Below, in pieces: positions 43,677 to 53,523 of a stretch of DNA of 64,000 nucleotides. Numbering within the stretch: the stretch's first letter is position 1; each line of letters opens with the position of its first letter. Where the stretch lies: NCBI GenBank assembly GCA_036426205.1, contig WSYH01000661.1, positions 62,001-126,000 of the forward strand, given 5' to 3'. The notes beneath the pieces were generated by a model, which saw only the letters and a program-made list of their open reading frames with translations, did no database searches and was not told the DNA's origin. The position numbers were made by a program, and so were the translations under genes. Source of the DNA: Ascaphus truei (taxonomy: Eukaryota; Chordata; Amphibia; Anura; Ascaphidae).

Positions 43677-44252
43677 ACTGAACCACTTATTTCCCGACAG
43701 TACGTTAAGAGTACTTCGATCCGAGGGAGGGTATACTGATCTGGTACAGTATGATTATTCAAGGTTCATAGTCCACACATAGCAGTAGACGTCTTCCAGC
43801 CAACACGATAGGCGATGTCAATTGACTGGAGATGATCCCATGACGATGCCAGCCGCTCCATTTCTTGTAGTAGATTTCTCACATCTTCCACATCCCTGGG
43901 AGCAATGCGACGGGACCTTTCTCGAAAAGGAGTCATATCATTTTACCGAATGGTATGTTAAATGCTGCGGCTACAGCCCACGTCCATATCACTGGTGGAC
44001 AATACTGCTCGCCTTGCTTCCAATTTGGTCAGCAATCTCTCTCTCCATTCTTCCGTCAATTTAGAGTCCCTAAAGTCAAACGTCAGTGGGGAAGCTGTTA
44101 CAGATACGGCTGCTGCCTGTGTTCAAGTCTCCATCTTCTCCACAGGAGTGACAGGGTATATTCTCCCCAACTGCTGTCCGTAGTCGATTTGCATGGGGTA
44201 GAGAGAAATGTTCTGTACAAACATCTGCACACTATTTGGTAGTTTAGACGGC
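43677..44252 (-). pseudogene. pol: Pol linker before RT
   Basis: Degenerate minus-strand coding text preceding RT, with LTFDFRDSKLTEEWRERLL and a HTIRL-like end, interrupted by stops. It is cut on its upstream side by the LINE at about 44253. Confidence 0.55.
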
Positions 44253-44408
44253 CATTAGGCAGTGAGGCATTTAAAGTGAGCTTTTTAAGTGATAAAAACA
44301 GTTAGACTACAGTTAATATATATATAGTTAATATACTCACTTTCTTCATGCAAGACCAATAACACAATAACCTCAGGGATGAGACATGGATCTAATGATT
44401 CTCTTCAC

Positions 44409-44608
44409 AGGTAGTTCCTGATGTTGAACCCTCTGTATAAGACTGAATCTGGCCTTGTTGAATTGATATATAAGTATGTTCCTGATGTTGAAACCCTCTG
44501 TATAAGACTGAATCTGGCCTTGTTGAATTGATATATAAGTATGTTCCTGATGTTGAAACCCTGTGTACAAGACTGAATCTGGCCTTGTTGAATTGATATA
44601 TAAGTTAG
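44409..44608 (+). repeat. Three 65-bp direct tandem repeats
   Basis: The unit begins GTTCCTGATGTTGAA and ends GAATTGATATATAAGTA, at about 44412, 44478 and 44543. The copies are almost identical, so the expansion is recent. The minus ORF across them is a by-product. Confidence 0.9.
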
Positions 44609-44970
44609 TACACTGGCGACACACTTTATTGAAGTGTGGCCAGTTCCGCAAGCCAGGAGATTTCCCGGCTTGCAAGTGGCATCCCCTCGGCGTGCCGCGC
44701 GTCACCGATGCGCGGTCACGCGTCATCGGGTGCCTGCGCCCCCTGCACGCGCGTCCAGGGCTCCCCGAGGGAGCCCTGGTGTCCCGCGATGTGGGGGACG
44801 GCGGCATGGGGTTCCGGGGGACCCGGCGGACCCGGAGAGGAGAGGGGGAAGCCGCGATCGGCGGGCCTCTCCTCCGCTGCTTCGGCGCGCGCCCGGTACC
44901 CTCCCGATACCCAGGTAACTGCTGCGGCCGAGAACGGGCAAATGCTCGAATAAACTCGGCCGCAGCAGTA
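44609..44970 (+). mobile_element. GC-rich foldback DNA element, copy D
   Basis: TA-flanked. The left end is CACTGGCGACACACTTTATT, followed by the CAAGCCAGGAGAT / TTTCCCGGCTTG palindrome. The right end is the CTGCTGCGGCCGAG ... CTCGGCCGCAGCAG hairpin. It has the same orientation as copy E, 37 bp away. ORFs are artefacts. Confidence 0.85.
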
Positions 44971-45007
44971 TGTTTGAATGTAAAAAGTTTTTTTTTTTTT
45001 TTCCTCT

Positions 45008-45350
45008 TACACTACCGACACGCTTTATTGCGCATCGGCCAGATCCGCAAGCCGGGAGATTTCCCGGCTTGCTAGTGGCCGCCCCTCGGCGTGCCGCGCG
45101 TCATAGACGCGCGGTCACGCGTCTTCGGGAGCCTGCGCCCCCTGCACGGGCGTCCAGGGCTCCCCGAGGGAGCCCTGGTGTCCCGCGATGTGGGGGATGG
45201 CGGCAGGGGATTCCGGGGGACCCGGCGGACCCGGCAGCCCTCCGATCGGGGCGCTCTTCCGCGCGCGCGCCCGTCACCCTCGGGCGCGCGCCAGGCTACT
45301 GCTGCGGCCAAGAACGGGCAAATGCTCGAATAAACTTGGCCGCAGCAGTA
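45008..45350 (+). mobile_element. GC-rich foldback DNA element, copy E
   Basis: TA-flanked. The left end is CACTACCGACACGCTTTATT and the right end TTGGCCGCAGCAG. It closely matches copy D, but shows a shorter interior and small differences, so these are separate insertions or an old duplication. Confidence 0.85.
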
Positions 45351-45835
45351 ACTCTGTGCTGTTAATTGACCAAATGGAACAAGCTGATTGATTGGGGAGG
45401 GGGGGATCATGTGACTTTTTATTGTGTATAATACTAACACCTTCGCTGCATTGGGCAGGAACTGCATTAGGCAGTGAGGCATTTAAAGTGAGGTTTTTAA
45501 GTGATAAAAACAGTTAGACTATAGTTTGCCTAGAGGTGACTGGGGACTGCATCTACTGCACACTTTTACTCAAGACAACAAACGGTAAGCTATTCAGATC
45601 ACACTATGATCCCATGCTTGTTAGCCTGCATAGTTTAACCCCCCACCCCTTTACAACTTCTTTCACTGCAGCCTCTCCCAAAACTGACTGCACAAAACAC
45701 TGAAACCCTGAATTGACCCTAGCATTGCAATGCAGCAAAACACTTGAAAAGGTACAGGCACACACCTGCTGTTTAGTCTGCACACACTCACTCTGCTCAC
45801 AACAGCTCCTTGCAGCACTGCCTACCTCTGGCATC
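45351..45835 (+). other. LINE 5' untranslated region
   Basis: Contains the second copy of the GGCAGTGAGGCATTTAAAGT leader (45472). The open frame extends upstream to 45713 without an ATG; the first ATG in frame is at 45836. Confidence 0.5.
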
Positions 45836-48800
45836 ATGAACCTGCTATGTCTTCTAACTTTTTTATTTCTCCTGGCCTCATGGAGATGTTACTCCCTCTA
45901 TCCACTACAAACTCCTCCATCCTGGCCCACACCCAACATCACCATACACCCTGGACTACTCAAAAGCCTTGCACTATCTACTGAATGTTGGTGGAGAACT
46001 CTAAAAACCAGCACACCAACCACTGCTCACTCTAATGGAAAACACCACAAATTTACAACTTGCAAACAACTACCCAAATTTCTACTCATACTATTACTCT
46101 CTCTAGCAGGTGATATTGAAACTAACCCAGGTCCTCCCATTTCAGCTCTGTCCCATGCCCCTGAGAATTCCACCTTTAAATTCCAAAAAGGGCTATCTGT
46201 CGCCCATATAAACATCCGGAGCCTGCTGCCCAAACTGGATGAACTAAGGGCATGGTGCCTTATGCATAAACCCAAAGCCATCGTTCTTACAGAAACATGG
46301 CTATCCTCTAAAACCCCTGATGCAAATATCGCCATTCAGGGATACTCCATTTTTAGGAGAGATAGGTCAAAGAGAGGAGGAGGGGTGTTATTTTATATTG
46401 CAGACACCTTACAATTTACACTGTTACATTGCCCACCAAGTCCACCCTCTTTTGAAACTCTAGTTGGCAAAATCTGCCTCCACTTTTCTAAGCCCATCTT
46501 GCTTGCTGCCATATTCCGCCCCCCTAAAGCCCCTCTACAATCCTTGACTGATATTACCCAATTTCTTGCCTCCATTTCCTCTCTGAATGAGAAGAGTGAG
46601 CTGCTAGTTCTAGGGGATTTCAACTTCAATTGGCTTGACCCTAAAAACCACAAAATCCAGATACAACTCAAGTCACTTAACCTATCGCAACTCATTTCCC
46701 AACCCACACGAATAAACCTGAAGTCGCATAACCATTCCTTGCTAGACTGGATTCTCTCCTCATACCCCAGCAGAATCCAATCCTCTGGCATCCTTCCTGA
46801 TATTTTCAGTGACCATGCAATAGTGTACTGTGTAAGGAAAATTAAACCGCCCCATTCAAGCCCTAAAGTTCTCCTCACTAGAACATTTAAAAACTTTAAC
46901 CCACAACAGTTTCTGGATGACCTTACCAACTGCCCATGGCACAGAATCGATTTAATTCCCGACCCTGACTCTGCGCTCGACTATTTCCAATCCGAGTTCT
47001 TAAAACTCTGCGATACCCATGCTCCACTACGCAAAATAAGGGTACGGGGGGCCCACCTTCCATGGGTTACACCTGACCTTATAGCACTCTACCAGTTCAG
47101 GGATGCCTTGTTGAAAAGCTACAAAGTAACTGGCACTACCAAGGATCTCAATCACTACAGATGCCTGCGGAACGTGTGCACAAGGCAAACAAGGTATGCA
47201 AAAGCACAATATTACTCTGACAATCTCCACCAAAATACATCAAACCAAGCTAACTTCTGGAGGGTTATCAACAATATATTCCAGCCTCCTAACCATCAAC
47301 AACCAAGTAATATCACTAAGGGGGAAATTACTCTGACAAACCCCACTGACATTGCAAATGCATTCAATGATTACTTTGTGGGGTGTGCCACTAACTTATT
47401 AGCGAAACGCAGCACAAACCCCAAACCTAAATCTCATCCTGGGAGTACCCCTATAGTCCCAATTTAGCCCAGTATCTGAAGAGGAGATTACACAAGCGCT
47501 CCTCAAACTAAAACTAAGCAGCCAATGTGGACCCGATTTACTACAATCTAGGTTCCTACGACTTGGTGCCCCAGCCATTGCCAAACCAATTGCGTCCATA
47601 GTCAACTCTATCCTGTCTGCAGGCCATATCCCTAAGACCTGGAAAACTGCCAGAGTTGTCCCAATCTTCAAAAGTGGGGACAAAAACACTGTCTCAAACT
47701 ACAGGCCAATCTCACTTCTCCCAATTCTATCCAAAGTAATGGAAAAATGTGTACACTCCCAATTAAGCGATTTCTACACCAAGACAAATTTCCCTAGCCA
47801 ATTCCAGTCTGGGTTTCGTCCCAAACACTCCACCGTAACTACCCTGCTAAAAGTTTGCAATGAAATCCAGTGCGGAATGGAACGGGGACAACTCACTGGT
47901 GCAGTATTCCTAGATTTTGCAAAGGCTTTTGACACAGTTGATCATGTTATCCTGCTTAACAAACTCCAGAGCTCTGGAATAGGGAAACATGCTTTAAACT
48001 GGTTTCAGTCCTACCTATCAGGAAGATCCCAACATGTGTCCATCTCAGGCTCTAACTCCAACCCCCTGGATATCACCTGTGGTGTCCCGCAAGGCTCTGT
48101 TCTGGGGCCCCTACTCTTCTCAGTGTTCATTAATGATCTTCCCACAGCTTGTAAGGAAGCCTCAATACACATGTATGCAGATGACACAATCCTGTATGCA
48201 CACATCCATAGCCTCTCTGACCTTCAACACATACTTCAGTCTGACTTTTTGAGACTCGAAAACTGGATTTCCCAAAACAAACTGTATTTAAACACTGACA
48301 AGACGGTAACAATGGTATTTGGGACCAAGACTAAATTTGTAAAGCTTCCAGTGACTGAGCTCCTGATTAGAACCAACGCTAAAACCACCCTAACACCTGT
48401 CACTAGTTTTAAATACCTGGGCTTATGGTTTGACTCCCACTTAACATTCGGGATGCACATTGATACCCTGACAACCAAGACCTATGCCAAACTAGGGGTA
48501 CTTTACAGGAACAAATCCTACCTAAGTCTCCTGGTCAGAAAGCGTATTGCACAGCAGATGCTAATGCCAATTATTGACTATGGAGACATAGTATATGGCT
48601 CGGCTCCTCAAACCCACCTTAGCAAACTTGACACCCTCTACAATTCAATTTGTCGTTTTGTTCTCCAATGCAACTACAACACACATCACTGCGAAATGCT
48701 CAAAGAACTAGATTGGTCATCACTAGAGTCTAGGCGCAAAGTTCACCTTTCCTGTCTCACCCTCAAATACTTTCTGGGCAAGCTACCCAGCTACCTGAAC

Positions 48801-49034
48801 AAGCTCCTCACCCCTACCACATGCAGTACCTATCACCTGAGATCAGACTCCAAAAGACTATTCATGGTCCCAAGACTCAACAAAGTATCCGGACGTTCCT
48901 CCTTCTCCTTCCGTGCACCCCAAAACTGGAACAACCTACCAGAGACTCTCATATCCACCACCAGCTTAAGTTCTTTCAAATCTAAGGCTGTCTCACACTG
49001 TAATCTGGTCTGTAACTGTTTCATACGCTCATAA
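45836..49034 (+). pseudogene. LINE ORF2: 2A-like leader, AP endonuclease, reverse transcriptase (one frameshift)
   Basis: The ATG at 45836 starts a leader of about 99 residues with a hydrophobic N-terminus (MNLLCLLTFLFLLASW). It ends in GDIETNPGP, a 2A ribosome-skipping motif. The apurinic endonuclease domain follows (HINIRSLLPK, LTETWLSS, GDFNFNW, SDHAIV), then RT after 47739, with QSGFRPKHST, FLDFAKAFDTVDH, GVPQGSVLGPLLFSVFIND and YADDT (about 48175). A single-base frameshift between about 47450 and 47465 separates the endonuclease part (to 47467) from the RT part; the intervening coding text is otherwise open. The endonuclease nicks target DNA and the RT primes from the nick. Apart from that frameshift the copy looks young. 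Confidence 0.88.
46109..46135 (+). other. 2A-like ribosome-skipping motif
   Basis: GDIETNPGP is encoded at 46109-46135, preceded by the Leu-rich LLILLLSLA, matching the D-x-E-x-N-P-G-P signature. Skipping would fall between the Gly at 46130-46132 and the Pro at 46133-46135. That would release a leader of about 99 residues from the endonuclease-RT protein. Confidence 0.8.
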
Positions 49035-49217
49035 TATATATTTTCTTTAACTGTGCATGCAATGTCTTGTATATAATGTATACCTTGTTCATTTATGTAA
49101 CTGTATTTGTAACCATGTATTATTTTGTTTTACTCTGTGCCCAGGACATACTTGAAAACGAGAGGTAACTCTCAATGTATTACTTCCTGGTAAAATATTT
49201 TTATAAATAAATAAAAT

Positions 49218-50582
49218 TCCCTCACCTCGGCCAGCAGTTTGTATCCGCGCCGTTGGTCATCTTCAGGAATACTTTCCAGCGAGAATAGTCGATCTGTCTT
49301 GTGCCTTTCTGGATAGCAGCAGGTAGCAGTCATCACTTTCCCTCCTCCTGGTAGGATCTCAGTTAACCCGTACTCAATATTGTAGAGGACTCCGTGCTCT
49401 TCTTGTGCCGCTATCCTACAACACTCCTCTCGCAATACAGGGTATTCTGCTAGCGCCGCTAGCGGTAGTTCACCCACCTCCTGTAGGTACATACGAATCA
49501 CTGCCTGTACTTTGTCAGTATTGGTTCCCAAGATTATCGGAGCACTAGGGTGTTCTTGAGGCTCCGGGCATACCAACGCTTCCACCTCAATAGGGTGATG
49601 CTTGCCAGTATTCAGCTGTGGGATCCAGATGAACCTGTGCCACTCCATCAATAGGGTAGTCTTCATGGCTTAACCCTCGCAATCTAATTGCATCTGCAGA
49701 CAGCAGGGACAACCGGTGAAGATGTTGATCGTAGAATGGTCGATATACTATTGTTACTTGGGAACCAGTATCTAGCAACGCTGAAGCGTAGATACCTTCA
49801 ATAACGACCTTCACAATGGCAGCGGGTCCTATGCGGCTGCCTGCCTTTGGTGGTACCGACGCTTCTTTTGAACTTGATGGCGGGGTCTCTTCTGGTATAG
49901 TGGTATCTTCAGATTTCAGGGTGGTACACAGCATAGATTTCGCATTTTCTGCAGCCACCTTCATCTTCTGCGAACAGAACGGGGCAATGTGACCCTTCAT
50001 GCCACAACGGAAACAGAGGACACCAGTTCGATTAGACTGGGCCCATGGAGTTGATGACATCTGCCCGGAGGGAGGATCCGCAGTATCAGCTTCGTCATCA
50101 TAAGGGTCTTCTTTATCCTGATGTGCCTCTTTGTTAGATTTCCCTTTAATCTCTCCACTCTTGGCTTCCTTGGAGGAAGTAACCATCTTTTTAGCAGGAC
50201 TTGAATCACGACCTAGCAGAACAGTTTCATGTGCTTGTACTCTATCGATCAATTCTTCAAAGGACAATGCTTGCCCCGGAACGAGGCTACCACTGACTAT
50301 GACAGCTACCGGGTGTAGTGACAAGAGACCCCTCAGGAGCTGCGTGGTTCTTAGGCCGTTGGCCTCTGACTTGCGCACTACTTTCTTCCTCACTAACGTC
50401 CAGAGATCCAGGTGAACTCGTTGAAGGAATGCGGACACCATTTCTCCTTCAGTCTGGACCAGGGCGTGGAATTTGGCCATCAAGGAGAAGCCGTCCACTG
50501 GTGTGCCGTAGGCCTTGGTGAGTGCACGTAGTATGGCTTGGGAATCCGCTTCAGGGTGATCATCCCGGTAGCTCTGTAACAT
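49218..50582 (-). pseudogene. gag-pro: Provirus Gag C-terminus, zinc knuckle and protease
   Basis: The minus frame starting at 50582 continues the capsid (LQSYRDDHPEADSQAILRAL). A charged linker leads to a CCHC knuckle (CFRCGMKGHIAPFC, about 50010-49970). An aspartic protease follows, with ALLDTGSQVTIV (about 49790-49755). A frameshift near 49620 moves the frame to the ORF ending at the LINE boundary (HHPIEVEALVCPE, then APIILGTNT). Gag packages RNA and protease matures the polyprotein. The copy is inactive because of the upstream stop, the frameshift and the LINE. Confidence 0.85.
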
Positions 50583-50603
50583 GTGCGAGGCGGGCAGCCG
50601 CAG

Positions 50604-51335
50604 TCATTCCACGATCTGCGGTCGCTTTACGGCCTCTGCACAGTTCCACTCTGGGAGTACCTGCTCTGTGTGATCCTTCCATTCTTCAAACTCGGATTCA
50701 TCTAAGGGGGTAAGTTGAATTCCCGAAAATGCTTTAAGTTTGCGGTATTGCTGTGACTGTGCAGAGTGGATGAAGGCATCCACCAGCTGGAGGACGGCCA
50801 CATTGGGTAGGGAACCCCCACTAGCCCCACTGTCCCTGGGTGCTGTGTGGGGTGTAGGGGATGGTGAGAGAGAGGAGCCATCCCACAGGGAGTGCTGATG
50901 GGTAGTGTCTGGTGCAAACGTGATGTGGGGAAAAGGCGTCTGGATGGCGGTATTGGCTGGCCACGCTGAGGATAGGGGTCTCCCCATCCCTGGTGCACGG
51001 AGTGGAGAGGTCGGAAGCTGATGCCTTTGTAGCTCAGGGTAAACAAGCGGGCAACTTCCACCCAACAGTTCGGTTAAGTGTAGTACGTGGGGAGCAGTCT
51101 CGTGACAAATTTCAGGTGTAGTTTCAAGCAGAAGCACTTTACACCTTTGGCAGTCTTTGTCATATGTATGATCTACATACTTGGCGGTGGCCAGGCATGG
51201 TGAATTCTTTATTTGGTCAGACACTGAGAATACAGAAGTAGGGCCGGGGACCCTGCTCACCGCCACCACGTGAAGCAGTGATACGTTGCACCGCAAGGCC
51301 CACTCGCGAACCTCTTGCCTTGAAGGTTTAGACAT
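50604..51335 (-). pseudogene. gag: Provirus Gag N-terminus and capsid
   Basis: The ATG at 51335 starts MSKPSRQEVREWALRCNVSL. A Ser/Pro/His-rich middle follows, then a capsid-like start (FEEWKDHTEQVLPEWNCAEA). A TGA near 50604 ends the ORF, but the same frame continues past 50582. The plan matches PNMA/gypsy-type Gag: short N-terminal helix, spacer, capsid. It is loosely related to the Gag at 33091. The leader before the ATG has TTTTGATGCGCTGCTTAGAT, which parallels the leader of the 31.4-kb element. Confidence 0.75.
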
Positions 51336-51402
51336 AATTTAGCGCTAATTTTGTAAATCTGCTTGGGCACCCCAGGTCTGACATCTAAGCAGCGCATCAA
51401 AA

Positions 51403-52616
51403 TGTAACCCTCTTTCCTGCTGACTAGACAGGCTACTGATGCTGTATATACCTGCTGGCTCACCAAGATCTGAGCATTCTCTAACTGGGAGCCTAGGGCA
51501 ACAATAGTAAATGGAAACGCCTCCAGTCTATGTAACAGTTTACTATATATATTTATATATATATATATATATATATACGTTGGGCTAAATAACACATATG
51601 CATGAAATAACATTAGCGAACATACACACATATATGGCAGTTATAACCTTGAATGACATATACACATATAAGAATGATATAGCTGTATACCAGTAGTTCA
51701 GAGTGCACCCACTGTGCAAGAGTCCCTTCCCCACCACCGTGTGCACCCCACACCATGTCCAATGTACTGGACCAGTCCCTTGGTCACCTAACCTTTAGTG
51801 TCCCCAAGAAACCCACCCCCCAAGGCGGGATCAGCTCCTGTAGGTACCGGTGTTGGTGCACTTTATAATAATACCTGCCGGGTGCTCCAGTACCCGGTCG
51901 CTGATACTTTAAAAAGGATCCGCAGATCCAGCGTCATCTCTCACGAGTAGTTCCTCACTGTCAGGGAGGTCTCTCACGAGGCTTGACTCTGTAATGCAGT
52001 CTGATCCCAAACTACAGAGCACCTTGTAGCTCAGGAAGATGCTGTGTCCCTGACTGCTACTATCAGTAAATGGTAAAGTCCCTATCTAGGGCTGTTCCCT
52101 GCAGTACCACAAGCTGGTTGTGACTCAGGGCCTACGCTGAGGCCTAGGGGAATATTCTGGCCTATGCAGTGGGTCACTGACCACCTGCACTATGCACCTC
52201 CTCTCCCCTTGCCTCCCAACACCAACTGTCACCAACTGCCTGTTTTCTCCAGCGCGCGGAATGTTTCAGAATCAGAGAGCAGAGAGTTCTGACAACCCCA
52301 TTGGCTGCTGTGACCACCTGCTATCCCAACTCCCTGAGGCTCATGGGACTTGTAGTCCCACACAGAGGCTTCCCTGGTAAAGGCCGCTGCTAGGGATGCT
52401 CCTATCTAAAATGGCCGCCTCTCCTGTTTCACTGCACATGCGCAACTCTATCTGTAGGGGCCGCCGCAACGATCGCGCTACTGCGCATGCGCGAATCTCG
52501 CATAACATGGCGGCGCCCTGAGCCAATACTTCCGGGAGTCTCTGGCGCCGCGGCCACCCCGGCAGCTCCCACTAGCACTAGGGTAAGATGGGGTGGTACC
52601 TGAGGACCTGGCTACA
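51403..52616 (-). repeat. 5' LTR of the minus-strand provirus
   Basis: On the minus strand it begins TGTAGCCAGGTCCTC and ends GGGTTACA, as does 38979-40275. A (TA)n stretch at about 51541-51578 corresponds to the one at 39180. Divergence between the two copies (small indels and scattered substitutions) indicates an insertion that is not very recent. Confidence 0.88.
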
Positions 52617-52907
52617 TTTGGTAAATAAACAACTTTACAAATATATTGTTTTGGAAAAAAGTGTATTATTTACAGCTACTGCATTTCAATACGTAATTAT
52701 TTAGGATAATTCATTCAAAGATACTTAATTATTAAGAAAAATATGTTGGTAAAAATAAGCTGTAGCAATCTAAAACTTCAAAGGGTTATATATAAATCAA
52801 TACAAATTAAAGTTTTGCCATTAAAATGATGCAAAATTAATATCAAGTTGTAATTCTAGGGATCTGTATACTATAAGATGTTCCTTTGCATCACGTCAGT
52901 ACCAGTG
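52617..52907. other. AT-rich flank
   Basis: Nothing recognised in this 290-bp AT-rich stretch between two LTR elements. Confidence 0.5.
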
Positions 52908-53521
52908 TGTAAGGAATCAGGGAACATGTCCCCTGCAGCGTGTTCCCTCCTTACCTGCTGCATCTCAGTCCCCCGTTCTGTTTACAGAGAGCGCATGCAC
53001 ACGCAGCTCTTCTACCCGTACCACAGAGATTGGCTCCGCCCTCCTGTCGTGTTGCGCTTCCTCTCAATCCCAGTCATGCATCTCTCCTATTTAAATCCTG
53101 CACTTTCACTTCCTCCTTGCTGAGCATAACCTGTGTAGCCTTGTGTTCCTGTGTTATGTTTGCCTTGCCTTGTGCCTTGCTGCGTTCTCTCCAAATGCTT
53201 TCACGTGTATCGACCTGGCTTGACTATTGGACCCTCTCTGGATAACGACCCCGGCTTGCCTCTGACTACCCGCATCTCTCCATCCCTGGCCATGGCTTTT
53301 GAACACGCTACTACTCTCCCGGCTCCAACCCCATATCATGGCACAATGGACACGACCATTCTACTGGCTCTGCCCCCAGACCCCGGCAAGTATCTGGACT
53401 AACCAAATCTCTCCAACCCAGACCCAGCTACGCTGACTGTCCACCCTCCAAGCGTGCCTCCGCTGCTGTTGGTGCACAGTACCATGGTCCCACCTTGTTC
53501 GTGGTGAGCGCAAGCATTACA
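52908..53521 (+). repeat. 5' LTR of a chromodomain-type gypsy element
   Basis: It starts TGTAAGGAATCAGGG and ends GCATTACA, directly before the Gag ORF region. It is homologous to the solo LTR at 29090-29858 and to the truncated LTR at 17395. CGTGTTCCCTCCTTACCTG is shared with the latter. Confidence 0.8.
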
Positions 53522-53523
53522 GT

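Larger units (their letters stand above)
44253..49217 (+). mobile_element. L2/CR1-type LINE inserted in the provirus
   Basis: The 3' end is a TAAATAAATAAA microsatellite-like tail near 49200-49217. The body 45471-49217 holds one long ORF with endonuclease and RT. The phrase GGCAGTGAGGCATTTAAAGT occurs at 44264 and again at 45472, so the 5' leader is duplicated around a 1.1-kb block that contains tandem repeats and two foldback elements. Provirus sequence resumes on both sides. Clade placement (L2 versus CR1 or Rex1) is from memory of motif style and needs a tree. Confidence 0.8.
38979..52616 (-). mobile_element. Gypsy-type provirus (minus) with nested LINE
   Basis: Matching LTRs lie at 51403-52616 (5' on the minus strand) and 38979-40275 (3'). 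Between them, in minus order: gag (51335-50604 and 50582-49800), protease, RT (43676), RNase H (43048-42614) and a decayed integrase (42400-41300). A 5-kb plus-strand LINE (44253-49217) splits the protease-RT junction. Several stops and frameshifts make it inactive. I could not match the flanking 5-mers (ATATG and TTTGG), so the target duplication may have decayed. Confidence 0.88.
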
